Origin: Phycisphaerales bacterium
GTDB taxonomy: Bacteria > Planctomycetota > Phycisphaerae > Phycisphaerales > UBA1924
Reading direction: 5' to 3'
Length of the DNA stretch: 64,000 bases
Assembly: GCA_029260295.1 (NCBI GenBank)
Contig: JAJDDN010000008.1
Coordinates: 744,001 to 808,000, forward strand
Shown here: piece by piece, positions 52,398 to 60,714 of the stretch
How the letters are laid out: the number at the start of each line of letters is the position of its first letter
How positions within the stretch are numbered: position 1 is the stretch's first letter
Notes under the pieces: generated by a model
Seen by the model: only the letters and a program-made list of their open reading frames with translations
What the model was told of the DNA's origin: nothing
The model's database searches: none
Translations under genes and position numbers: made by a program

Positions 52398-54089
52398 CTA
52401 TGCGCTCATTTTGAACTGTGTTGTGCCCGCACCGATCACCTCATCCACCGTTGCATGGAGTTTGCTGACCTCTTCAATCGTTGTCACACCAAGCTTGGCA
52501 TTCTCAATCCCACAATGAAGCATGGTCCGCATCCCAGAACGATGGGCGGCCTCAGTCAGATTCTTGAACGAAGAATCGTTTTCAATCAGATCTCGTACCT
52601 CTGCACTCGCTGTAAAGAGCTCATAAACGCCAACACGCCCTTTGTAACCGGTGTTCATGCATTTCCCACACCCCTTGCCAGACATAAACTTGTCACCCGC
52701 AGCAGGGTCAATCCCTAAACACTGCAGATCCAAATCGCTCGGTGTATCTTGAACAGCACAATCCCCGCAAACACGACGAACCAATCTCTGGGCCAATACC
52801 CCGAGCAACGCGCTGTTGACTGCGAAGGCAGGAACTCCAAACTCTCGAAGTCTCGGGACCGCCCCCACCGCATCATTGGTGTGCAAGGTTGAAAACACCA
52901 GGTGCCCGGTGAGAGCTGCTTGAGTTGCAATCTTTGCAGTCTCACTGTCACGGATCTCACCAACAAGAATCACATCCGGATCCTGGCGGAGCATAGAACG
53001 CAAAGCCGAAGCAAAGTCAAGCCCGATCGAGGAGTTCGTCTGCACCTGCCGGATCATCGGAAGCCGGATTTCAACCGGGTCTTCAATTGTCATGATGTTC
53101 CGCTCTGGAGTGTTGATCTGATTCAATGCTGTATATAGCGTCGTCGTCTTGCCAGACCCGGTTGGACCGGTCACCAACACCATCCCGTGCGGCTTGCTGA
53201 TCATCTTCTCGAATGATTCGACAATCTGAGAAGGCATGCCCAGACTCGATATCTTTCCAATCTTTGCAGAACTACTCAGCAAACGCAACACTGCATTCTC
53301 ACCATAGATCGTCGGCAATAAACTCAGACGAACATCAACAGGACGACCATTGAAAGAAAACCGAAACTTCCCGTCCTGAGGCCGCCGCGTCTGCGCAACA
53401 TCAAGATGTGCCAAAACCTTGAGCCTTTGGATAATCCCCTCATGTAATGAGATTGTCGGCCCACGATAGGTCGTCAGAACACCATCAACGCGGTATCGGA
53501 GATGCAGTACTTTGTCATCTGGATTCACATGAATATCTGATGCGTTCATTTCAGCCGCAGAATAAAGAATCTGGTTCACCGCAGCCACAATGGGTTCTTG
53601 GTCGATTGAAACCACGAGCTCATCAGACTCATCACTCTCGAAATCAACACCAGTATCGAGCGAATACGCCCGGGTTATCAGAGAACTCAGTTTGTGCCGA
53701 TCAACAACTACAGGGTCGATCTGCAACTTAATTGTCTGACGCAGCTCATCGAGAGCCTGCAAATCCAGCGGCTCTTGCATCGCAACAGTTGCGATCTCAC
53801 CGGTCACAAACAACGGGAATGAGCAAATCCGTTCCGCCATGCTCTTGGGAATCAGCCGAGAATTGGTGATGTCAATGTCGAACATATCTAGATCAACAAA
53901 CGGATATTCGCATACAGTCGCCTTTGCAAGAGCGATATCACGATCGCTGAGCAGCCCTAGTTTGAGAGCCGCTTCGTCAACCCCCGACATATGCTCTGTG
54001 GCGTATTGACGGATTTCTTCGACATCGTGTTGGGACAACTTGCCCTCTTCGATGAGCGATTGAATTATAAACTCACTTGCTTCAAGCAT
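52398..54089 (-). CDS. GspE/PilB/MshE-type pilus assembly ATPase
   Basis: 563 residues from the ATG 6 bp after A-A-A-G-G-G-G-G; overlaps the PilZ gene end. An MshEN-like N-terminal domain (to about 150), then the ATPase: Walker A G-P-T-G-S-G-K-T-T-T-L-Y, Asp box T-I-E-D-P-V-E, Walker B I-L-V-G-E-I-R-D, His box S-T-L-H-T-N-D-A. A tetracysteine zinc site is formed by C-G-D-C and C-G-K-C (about 430-475). The MshEN domain in MSHA and other ATPases binds cyclic di-GMP (known), and a PilZ protein is encoded just upstream; whether this N-domain has the binding residues is not certain. Confidence 0.92.
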   Translation of the reverse strand: MLEASEFIIQSLIEEGKLSQHDVEEIRQYATEHMSGVDEAALKLGLLSDRDIALAKATVCEYPFVDLDMFDIDITNSRLIPKSMAERICSFPLFVTGEIATVAMQEPLDLQALDELRQTIKLQIDPVVVDRHKLSSLITRAYSLDTGVDFESDESDELVVSIDQEPIVAAVNQILYSAAEMNASDIHVNPDDKVLHLRYRVDGVLTTYRGPTISLHEGIIQRLKVLAHLDVAQTRRPQDGKFRFSFNGRPVDVRLSLLPTIYGENAVLRLLSSSAKIGKISSLGMPSQIVESFEKMISKPHGMVLVTGPTGSGKTTTLYTALNQINTPERNIMTIEDPVEIRLPMIRQVQTNSSIGLDFASALRSMLRQDPDVILVGEIRDSETAKIATQAALTGHLVFSTLHTNDAVGAVPRLREFGVPAFAVNSALLGVLAQRLVRRVCGDCAVQDTPSDLDLQCLGIDPAAGDKFMSGKGCGKCMNTGYKGRVGVYELFTASAEVRDLIENDSSFKNLTEAAHRSGMRTMLHCGIENAKLGVTTIEEVSKLHATVDEVIGAGTTQFKMSA

Positions 54090-54489
54090 GCTGCCCCCTT
54101 TGGCCATCTAGCCTCATCATGAAACTCTCGATCTGATCCTCAAGCCCCTCTTCAGAACCGTTAAATGCCCCACCAATAAGGTATGCCGGACGCCGATCAG
54201 TCATCTGCACCCGCATAACTCGCATCTCGCATTGGATCAACAACTCAGCATCAGACTCCTCAGATTCAGCCACTTTAATTTCAATCAACGCACCTCTCGG
54301 GAAGAATGTGCTCGAGACGAACCCAATACCCGCAGCAGAAAAATCGATGAGATTGACATCAATCCAGCCATCCTTGCAACCTGCACTCTTGCTGAACTTG
54401 ACGAGCTTTGTCTGTGAAAATGCGATCCGAACCTTGGCCGGAAGCGAAATTTCGTGACGCTCATTTCTTCTGATTATCAACCCACTCAT
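54082..54489 (-). CDS. PilZ-domain protein (cyclic di-GMP receptor candidate)
   Basis: About 135 residues from the ATG preceded by G-G-A-G-G at 10 bp; a start 21 codons upstream is open. R-R-N-E-R-H-E-I-S-L provides the RxxxR motif, and N-L-I-D-F-S-A-A-G-I-G-F the D-x-S-x-x-G motif: both halves of the cyclic di-GMP site are present. It is first in the pilus operon and overlaps the ATPase gene, which suggests pilus assembly responds to cyclic di-GMP. Confidence 0.85.
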   Translation of the reverse strand: MSGLIIRRNERHEISLPAKVRIAFSQTKLVKFSKSAGCKDGWIDVNLIDFSAAGIGFVSSTFFPRGALIEIKVAESEESDAELLIQCEMRVMRVQMTDRRPAYLIGGAFNGSEEGLEDQIESFMMRLDGQRGQHA

Positions 54490-54673
54490 GTCTAGGTAAC
54501 CTCCGTAGCGATGCTTCAAACATCGGGTACATCCGAACACCTCATCGTCCAAGAACCATTGGGCCTGAGCCCAAACCCCGAGAACTACTCAAAGCAGGGG
54601 ATAAACTCACCCAAACCCACCCGGCCTGTCTTTGTTAGGGCCATGATTCTCTCACTTTCACACACTATTTATG

Positions 54674-54701
54674 TTGCCCAACCCAAACAGCTATCTATAC
54701 T
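54674..54701 (+). promoter_or_regulatory. Candidate sigma-70 promoter of the rpsB-tsf operon
   Basis: TTGCCC, 16 bp, TATACT. The predicted start of transcription (about 54708) falls at the first base of the hairpin at 54707. Confidence 0.45.
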
Positions 54702-54706
54702 TCAGA

Positions 54707-54727
54707 CCCGGCATGATCGGTGCCGGG
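54707..54727 (+). promoter_or_regulatory. Hairpin at the 5' end of the rpsB leader
   Basis: CCCGGCA and TGCCGGG form a perfect 7-bp stem around a 7-base loop, 117 bp before the rpsB start. It might stabilise the mRNA or serve autoregulation by S2, as known in other phyla with different structures. Without a following T-run it is not a standard terminator. Confidence 0.4.
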
Positions 54728-54843
54728 CAGTTTGATTAGTACAAAAACATCGATCCGCACCCGCGGGTCCTTATCTGTCACTGAAGCGCCCTTTCGCGGT
54801 CCGATCTCCGCCGGTGTCGCTGATAAAGGAACGGAACAATCAC

Positions 54844-55677
54844 ATGGCAAACACACTCGTACAAGACCTCATCGAATCGGGCATCCACTTTGGACAACGC
54901 TCCTCAGGTTGGAACCCTAAAATGGGCCCGTTCATCTACGGCAAACGCAACGGCATCCACATCATCGACATCAAGGAAACCGTCAAGGGTCTCCTCCTCG
55001 CTCGCAAGCTCATCCAGAATGTCGTCGCAGGCGGCAAAGATGTCTGCTTCGTAGGTACCAAACGCCAGGCCAAGGAAGTCATTGTCCAACGCGTTGCCGA
55101 TGTTGAAATGCACTATGTCACCGAACGCTGGCTCGGCGGCACCCTGACCAACTTCCGCACCATCCGCAGCCGCCTCTCCCGCCTCGAAGAACTCGAAGCA
55201 ATCCAAGAAGCAGACAACTTCGAGAGTTACTCCAAGAAAATGGAATCACAGCTTCGTCGCGAGATGAAGAAGATCGCACGCAACCTTGGCGGCGTTCGCA
55301 AAATGAGCAAGCTCCCAGGCGTCATCGTTGCGATCGATGTCAAACGCGAGACCACAGCTCTCCGCGAAGCACGCAAGCTCGGAATTCCAACCATCTGTCT
55401 CATCGATACCGATGGCGACCCAGACATGGCCGACATCGCCATCCCAGGTAACGACGACTCGATGCGTTCGATCGATGTTATCGTCCGCGAACTCTGCAAA
55501 GCAATCGCTGACGGCAAGCAGTCACGGGTCGTCAACACCAAGGATAAAGAAGAAGGCTCATCGGACGGCGCTCAAAAGCGTTCACGACGGGCCCAGTACT
55601 CAGCCACCGAAGCCCCAGCCGCACCAGCAGCAGTCAATGACGCCGCTCCAGCAGCACCCGCTCCAGCCGAGTCCTAA
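54844..55677 (+). CDS. rpsB: 30S ribosomal protein S2
   Basis: 277 residues from M-A-N-T-L-V-Q-D-L (a start 10 codons upstream is open but not conserved in S2). Diagnostic segments: G-I-H-F-G-Q, W-N-P-K-M-G-P-F-I-Y-G-K-R-N-G-I-H-I-I-D, V-G-T-K-R-Q-A, R-W-L-G-G-T-L-T-N-F-R-T-I, P-G-V-I-V-A-I-D, G-I-P-T-I-C-L-I-D-T-D. The last ~40 residues are an Ala/Pro-rich tail beyond the usual S2 end, common in planctomycetes. A part of the small ribosomal subunit. Followed by tsf in the usual order, 84 bp on. Confidence 0.98.
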   Translation: MANTLVQDLIESGIHFGQRSSGWNPKMGPFIYGKRNGIHIIDIKETVKGLLLARKLIQNVVAGGKDVCFVGTKRQAKEVIVQRVADVEMHYVTERWLGGTLTNFRTIRSRLSRLEELEAIQEADNFESYSKKMESQLRREMKKIARNLGGVRKMSKLPGVIVAIDVKRETTALREARKLGIPTICLIDTDGDPDMADIAIPGNDDSMRSIDVIVRELCKAIADGKQSRVVNTKDKEEGSSDGAQKRSRRAQYSATEAPAAPAAVNDAAPAAPAPAES

Positions 55678-55761
55678 TCAAAGTTTACGAATCAACAATC
55701 CACCACACGCATGTCCAAAACGGACAGCGTCACCTAAACGCATAACGCCGGAGTATTAGAC

Positions 55762-56571
55762 ATGGCGGGAATCACAGCTAAAGAAGTCATGAGCCTTCGC
55801 AATAAGACCGGGCTCGCAATGATGGAATGTAAAAAAGCGCTCACCGAAGCCGGTGGCGACCTCGAAAAAGCAGAGAACCTTCTCCGCACCAAGCTCAAGG
55901 GCAAAATGGAGACCCGGACCGACCGGATCGCCGGCGAAGGCCGCATCGGTATCGCGATCGATGGCGACAATGCAGCGATCGTCGAGCTCAAAGCCGAGAC
56001 CGACTTCACCGCCAAAAATGACAACTTCATTAACGCAACAGATGAGCTTGCCAAACTTGCACTCGCTGCAGACTCAGTCGAGCCGACCGCGGACATGAAC
56101 GCGATCATCGACAACCTCCGCATCACCACAGGTGAGAATATCTCCATCGGCCGCGTAGAACGCCTCTCGGGCGATGCCGGCTCTACCATCTATGGCCAAT
56201 ACATCCACCACGATGGCAAAACCGGCGTGCTGATCCAAGCCCAAGGTGAACTCGCAGACGAGACCATCAAGCAGATCGCGATGCATGTCGCCGCAGCAAT
56301 GCCGCGTCCACTCGGCCTCAGCTCCGAAGATATCCCATCGGATCTCGTCGAGAAAGAAAAGAAATACCGCATCGAGCAGGCCATCGAATCAGGCAAGCCA
56401 GAATCCATCGCCGAGAAAATCGTCGAGGGCGGCATGCGGAAGTTCTTCGAAGATGTCGCGCTCCTCGAGCAAGACTTCGTCATGGACGGCTCAAAGAAAA
56501 TCAAAGACCTCGTCGGATCGGGCTGCTCACTGAGCTCCTTCACCCGCTGGCAGGTCGGCGAAGCCGAATAA
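55762..56571 (+). CDS. tsf: Translation elongation factor Ts
   Basis: 269 residues. N-terminal UBA-like domain with L-R-N-K-T-G-L-A-M-M-E-C-K-K-A-L, then the core T-D-F-T-A-K-N-D (the T-D-F-V-A-x-N-x signature that touches EF-Tu) and two dimerisation-type subdomains with I-A-M-H-V-A-A-A. G-G-A-G lies 9 bp upstream. EF-Ts recycles EF-Tu-GDP. It forms an operon with rpsB and ends at the terminator at 56598. Confidence 0.98.
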   Translation: MAGITAKEVMSLRNKTGLAMMECKKALTEAGGDLEKAENLLRTKLKGKMETRTDRIAGEGRIGIAIDGDNAAIVELKAETDFTAKNDNFINATDELAKLALAADSVEPTADMNAIIDNLRITTGENISIGRVERLSGDAGSTIYGQYIHHDGKTGVLIQAQGELADETIKQIAMHVAAAMPRPLGLSSEDIPSDLVEKEKKYRIEQAIESGKPESIAEKIVEGGMRKFFEDVALLEQDFVMDGSKKIKDLVGSGCSLSSFTRWQVGEAE

Positions 56572-56597
56572 TCTGACTCCCATCAGAATCTTTACGA

Positions 56598-56626
56598 AGC
56601 CGGGTCACATCGACCCGGCTTTTTTA
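56598..56626 (+). terminator. Terminator of the rpsB-tsf operon
   Basis: AGCCGGGTC and GACCCGGCT form a 9-bp stem with a 5-base loop, followed by five T residues. Confidence 0.92.
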
Positions 56627-56665
56627 GTACACTATCAGTTCACCCACCAATGATCGGAACCCATT

Positions 56666-57253
56666 ATGCCCATCAAAGCCAAGCCCGGCGAACAGTACAC
56701 CATCCGCCGCAAAATCCTCAAAATCTTCGGCGCCGCCTTCCACATCTATGACGAGAACGGCTCAGTGGTCGGCTACTGCAAGCAAAAGGCCTTCAAGCTC
56801 AAAGAAGACATCCGTCTCTACACCGACGAGTCCATGTCAGACCCCCTCCTCACCCTCGCCGCACGCTCGATCATCGACTTCGGCGCCACCTACGACATCA
56901 CCATGCCCGACGGGACACAAGTCGGCTCGCTCCGCCGAAAGGGGCTCAAATCAACCTTTCTTAAGGACGAATGGATCATTTTCGATGACCAGGGCGCCGA
57001 GATCGGAGTTCTCAAAGAGAAAAACTTGCTCTTAGCCATTCTCCGCCGCGGCGACCTCTCCGCCTTCTTCCCGCAACGCTACGAGTTCTTCAAAACAGGC
57101 TCCGAGGAACCCGTCGCAGTAATCCGTCAGCATTTCAATATCTTCGTCTACCGCCTCGGCCTTTCGATCCTCAAAGACGACGAAGACCTCGACGAACTCA
57201 TGGTCCTCGGGGCAACATGCCTCATCGCCGCCATCGAGGGAAGACAATCCTAG
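56666..57253 (+). CDS. LURP-one-related/scramblase-like (LOR) protein
   Basis: 195 residues. I-R-R-K-I-L-K-I-F-G-A-A-F-H-I-Y-D (from about 13), L-Y-T-D-E-S-M-S-D, A-R-S-I-I-D-F-G-A-T-Y and R-R-K-G-L-K-S match bacterial members of the LURP-one/phospholipid-scramblase beta-barrel family. These bind a hydrophobic helix in the barrel core; the cell role in bacteria is not known. No signal peptide. It lies alone between the tsf terminator and the superoxide dismutase gene. Confidence 0.82.
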   Translation: MPIKAKPGEQYTIRRKILKIFGAAFHIYDENGSVVGYCKQKAFKLKEDIRLYTDESMSDPLLTLAARSIIDFGATYDITMPDGTQVGSLRRKGLKSTFLKDEWIIFDDQGAEIGVLKEKNLLLAILRRGDLSAFFPQRYEFFKTGSEEPVAVIRQHFNIFVYRLGLSILKDDEDLDELMVLGATCLIAAIEGRQS

Positions 57254-57309
57254 ATCCGGGAATAGTCTTCACAACTGCACACTTCACCAATAAACATTAG
57301 GAACACACC

Positions 57310-58059
57310 ATGAATACCAATCTCACCCGTCGCCAAGCCATCACAACAATGTCCGCAACCGCCGCCGGCGTCGCGGGACTCGCATCGATCGCCCCAGCCT
57401 CAACGCTCGCCACCCTCAACCTAGGATTCGACGAGGCGACCAAAGAATACACCCTCCCCGATCTCCCCTACGCCCACAAGGCACTCTCCCCCCACATCGA
57501 TGTCATGACCATGACCATCCACCACACCAAACACCACGCGGGCTATGTTCGCGGCCTCAACAAAGCACTCAAACAACTCCACGCCATCCGCTGGGAGAAG
57601 GGCGACCCGGGCACCCTCCAGCACTGGCAACGCCAACTCGCCTTCCACGCTGGCGGGCACATCAACCACTCGCTCTTCTGGGAGGGCATGTCCCCCGATG
57701 CCGATCACGGCGGAGTTGGCGGCGGTGACCCCACCGGATCGCTCGCAGAGGCAATCACTCGCGATTTCGGATCAATCGAAAAATTTAAATGGCAGTTCAA
57801 AGCCGCCGCCAAATCCGTCGAAGGCTCCGGCTGGGGCTGGCTCGTCTTGGAACCGATCTCCAATCGCCTCATGATCACCCAGATGCAGAACCAGCAAGAC
57901 ATGATGTTCGCCGGCGCGATCCCACTTCTTGGAGTCGATGTCTGGGAGCACGCCTACTACCTGACCTACCAGAACCGCCGCAGCGATTACCTCAGCGCAT
58001 TCATGAATGTCATCAACTGGCCAGAAGTTCAGCGTCGATACGACGCTGCAACCAGCTAA
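57310..58059 (+). CDS. Tat-exported Fe/Mn superoxide dismutase
   Basis: 249 residues. The N-terminus T-R-R-Q-A-I-T-T (residues 6-13) and hydrophobic A-A-G-V-A-G-L-A-S-I-A-P form a twin-arginine signal, so the enzyme is exported with metal inserted. Metal ligands: first His in M-T-I-H-H-T-K-H-H, second in G-H-I-N-H-S-L-F-W, Asp and His in V-D-V-W-E-H-A-Y. The G-G-H-I-N-H-S-L-F-W form is of the Mn or cambialistic type. It converts superoxide to oxygen and hydrogen peroxide outside the cytoplasm. G-G-A lies 7 bp upstream. Confidence 0.95.
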   Translation: MNTNLTRRQAITTMSATAAGVAGLASIAPASTLATLNLGFDEATKEYTLPDLPYAHKALSPHIDVMTMTIHHTKHHAGYVRGLNKALKQLHAIRWEKGDPGTLQHWQRQLAFHAGGHINHSLFWEGMSPDADHGGVGGGDPTGSLAEAITRDFGSIEKFKWQFKAAAKSVEGSGWGWLVLEPISNRLMITQMQNQQDMMFAGAIPLLGVDVWEHAYYLTYQNRRSDYLSAFMNVINWPEVQRRYDAATS

Positions 58060-58080
58060 CTGTATTGAGTTCACTGCTGA

Positions 58081-58974
58081 TCAGTCCTTACGGACACTGC
58101 CAGATCGGCGGAACCGGCCAAACACCACGCCCGGCTTGCTCTTAGGAGCTGGCTTGGCTGGTGCGATCGGTTTGAGCTCTGCGAGCCGCGCAATCTGCTC
58201 GGCATCTGTCGGCATCGTGTCGATCGCCTGCTGGGAGGTTTCAAATCCATTGACTGGATCAAGGGCAAGTGCAAACCATGCATCCCAGAGTTTCTCATTA
58301 CGCTTGGTAAATCGTGACGACCGTACCGCATCGCTTGATGAAGCAACATCAGAATACGACATTCCCGTCGCCAGCATATACCCAATCTCAATAATCGATC
58401 GGGTCTGTTCTGAACGAGCATCCGAGACCGAATACTGGTTATGCAACGCCTGCTTGAGCCCAAAGAGTTCCACAAGCGTGCACCCGTGACGATCAACAAG
58501 CAACTCGTCCATCGTGAACGGCCCGTGGTAAATTTCCTGCTCAGAAGCATGAACGCATGATTCGAGCAGTTGCCCCATAAGCCGGATGGCCTCATTGAAC
58601 TCCAACTGGCCGCCGCGGGCTTCGAGCAAATCCCCGAGTGTCACAAGACCCTCCTGATTCCCAGGATAGTCAGTAATCACACACAGCCGTCCTGTGTCGT
58701 CGTACCCAATGCTCTGGACCGTCAGAATATGAGCATGATCCAGATGGGCGGTCTTAATGAACCTGTCATAGACCCGACGACGGGCAACCGTGTCAGTAAT
58801 ATGGTCAAACCTGTACAGAAGATGGTTCGTGCGGTCACGCTCATGAAGCATGATCATCCGATCACACCGATGAACCCCAGCAAGCGGGCGCACGGAAATA
58901 TACGGCCCAAACCGGATTGTCTGAGTAGACTCAGGAGTGGACTGATTTTCAAAGGCATTGTTGAACAAAGTCAT
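58081..58974 (-). CDS. Pseudokinase-like protein
   Basis: 297 residues from the ATG 6 bp after A-A-G-A-G-G; an upstream start 28 codons away is open. The order of segments follows a Ser/Thr kinase fold: N-lobe strands, L-D-H-A-H-I-L-T-V-Q (alphaC-like), hinge C-V-I-T-D-Y-P, and helices around L-M-G-Q-L-L-E-S. But the catalytic loop reads Y-H-G-P-F-T-M-D-E-L-L in place of H-R-D-x-K-x-x-N, the DFG site reads E-L-F-G-L, and no clear VAIK lysine exists. So it should be inactive as a kinase and act as a binding or scaffold protein. Basic tail (S-K-P-G-V-V-F-G-R-F-R-R). Convergent with the superoxide dismutase gene, 21 bp apart. Confidence 0.65.
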   Translation of the reverse strand: MTLFNNAFENQSTPESTQTIRFGPYISVRPLAGVHRCDRMIMLHERDRTNHLLYRFDHITDTVARRRVYDRFIKTAHLDHAHILTVQSIGYDDTGRLCVITDYPGNQEGLVTLGDLLEARGGQLEFNEAIRLMGQLLESCVHASEQEIYHGPFTMDELLVDRHGCTLVELFGLKQALHNQYSVSDARSEQTRSIIEIGYMLATGMSYSDVASSSDAVRSSRFTKRNEKLWDAWFALALDPVNGFETSQQAIDTMPTDAEQIARLAELKPIAPAKPAPKSKPGVVFGRFRRSGSVRKD

Positions 58975-59304
58975 CGGCCCTCTTGAGCATGCACTGGTAA
59001 TCCCCGTGAGTCCAGATCCATGCTCGGCAGCGTCGAGTGAGATTATACGCCTAAACACACTTGCAGGCGCGTACTACCATATTCGGACCCAAAGATCCCC
59101 CAACTCCACAAATCTCTATAGAGAATCACATTGTTTGGGTATTGTTTAAGGTACCCCGCCACCCCCTCAAATACCGCCGTCTTGACTGATATAATCCAAT
59201 GACCAGTCCATTGGAGATGACACAAGTCGTCCCGATAACCATCCGAGAACAATGACACCTCCCGCCTGAAAACTCCAGGACGGGAAGAATGAGGTCGACT
59301 TTCG

Positions 59305-60618
59305 ATGCCGTATTACATGTCCATGGGCAAGATGCCCAAAAAACGCCACACCCAGTTCCGCCGACCAGACGGAGCCCTCTACTCCGAAGAAGTCTTCGGC
59401 ACCGAAGGCTTCGCCGGCGCGACGACCACCATGTACCACATCCATCCCCCGACCCAGGTCATCGGTTGGAAAAAACTCTACTCCACCAAACCAGAGTATG
59501 TCGAAACCGACACCCTCCGCCTCCAGCATGTCAAAACGCAGGAAGCCAAAACCCATGGCGACCCCGTCACAGGACGCGTCGTTCTCTACGGGAACTCCGA
59601 CATCGAGATGGGACTCTGCCAACCAGAATCCCAGATGCCCTACCACTACAAGAACGGACAAGGCGACGAACTCCTGTTCATCCATTATGGATCAGGCACC
59701 GTCTACACCATGTTTGGCACGCTCAAGTTTGGCGCCAAGGACTACATCATCCTCCCCAAGGGTGTCATCTACAAAATCGTATTCAACGATCGCCCAGACG
59801 ACGGCTCGGACAACGATGACTTCAGCGGCCATTCCAAAGCAGACATGCCCCTGGGCAAGTTCCTCTGCTTCGAGACCTGCAACGCCAGCCACATCGCCCC
59901 GCCACCGAGTTACATCGCCAAGAAAACAGCACAGTTCCTCGAGCACGCCCCCTACTGCGAACGCGACCTCCGCGTCCCCTTCGAGGACAAAGACCACCCA
60001 CTCGCACACGACGAAAAGGGCGAGTTCGAAGTCCGCATCAAGGCACGCGACACCATCCACTCCTATGTCTACCCATACCACCCGCTCGAAGTCGTGGGCT
60101 GGGACGGCTGCTACTACCCCTACTGCTTCAACATCGGAGACTTCGCCCCCATCACCGGCCAGCTCCACATGCCTCCCCCGATCCACCTGACCTTCGAGGG
60201 GTTCAACTTCGTCATCTGCTCGTTCTGCCCAAGAGCACTCGACACGCATCCAAACGCGATCGTCGTCCCCTACAACCACTCCAACATCGACTCCGACGAG
60301 ATCATGTACTATGTAGAAGGCAACTACAAGGCCCGGCGCGGCATCAGCTCTGGCTCGATCTCGCTCCATCCCCAAGGCCTCGCCCACGGCCCGCACCCAG
60401 GCACGGTCGAAGCATCACTCGGAAAAAAATGGACCGACGAACTCGCCGTCATGTGCGACACCTTCCGCCCCATGTTCCCCACCAAAGCGTGCATGGATCT
60501 GGACGATGAGTCCTACCCAGAATCTTGGCGACAGGACCACTTTGCCCCAGGCGAAGTCCGTGGTGCCGACGGCGAAGAGACCAGCGCCGACGAACAGCCC
60601 ATCAATACCTGGGACTGA
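59305..60618 (+). CDS. hmgA: Homogentisate 1,2-dioxygenase
   Basis: 437 residues, the standard size. The cupin-fold core has D-S-D-E-I-M-Y-Y-V-E-G (metal ligand glutamate) with histidines in H-P-N-A-I-V-V-P-Y-N-H-S and H-P-Q-G-L-A-H-G-P-H-P-G (iron ligand). It opens homogentisate to maleylacetoacetate, the ring-cleavage step of tyrosine and phenylalanine breakdown. Weak ribosome site. Followed by a terminator and the tryptophanase gene, both for aromatic amino acids. The other genes of the homogentisate pathway (hppD, maleylacetoacetate isomerase, fumarylacetoacetase) are not in the window. Confidence 0.93.
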   Translation: MPYYMSMGKMPKKRHTQFRRPDGALYSEEVFGTEGFAGATTTMYHIHPPTQVIGWKKLYSTKPEYVETDTLRLQHVKTQEAKTHGDPVTGRVVLYGNSDIEMGLCQPESQMPYHYKNGQGDELLFIHYGSGTVYTMFGTLKFGAKDYIILPKGVIYKIVFNDRPDDGSDNDDFSGHSKADMPLGKFLCFETCNASHIAPPPSYIAKKTAQFLEHAPYCERDLRVPFEDKDHPLAHDEKGEFEVRIKARDTIHSYVYPYHPLEVVGWDGCYYPYCFNIGDFAPITGQLHMPPPIHLTFEGFNFVICSFCPRALDTHPNAIVVPYNHSNIDSDEIMYYVEGNYKARRGISSGSISLHPQGLAHGPHPGTVEASLGKKWTDELAVMCDTFRPMFPTKACMDLDDESYPESWRQDHFAPGEVRGADGEETSADEQPINTWD

Positions 60619-60641
60619 ACCAGCGAATAACTCGATCCCAC

Positions 60642-60669
60642 ACAGCCCGGCCCAGACCGGGCTGTTTTC
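60642..60669 (+). terminator. Terminator after hmgA
   Basis: ACAGCCCGG and CCGGGCTGT form a 9-bp stem with a 6-base loop, followed by TTTCTT. It separates hmgA from the tryptophanase gene. Confidence 0.85.
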
Positions 60670-60714
60670 TTGTCAGGACTCCGCATAATTCCCCCCCCGA
60701 ACCTACACTCAGAT

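Noticed and set aside
54511..54735. Plus-strand open frame of 74 codons before rpsB
   Set aside because: It spans the predicted rpsB promoter and hairpin and has no protein-like motif.
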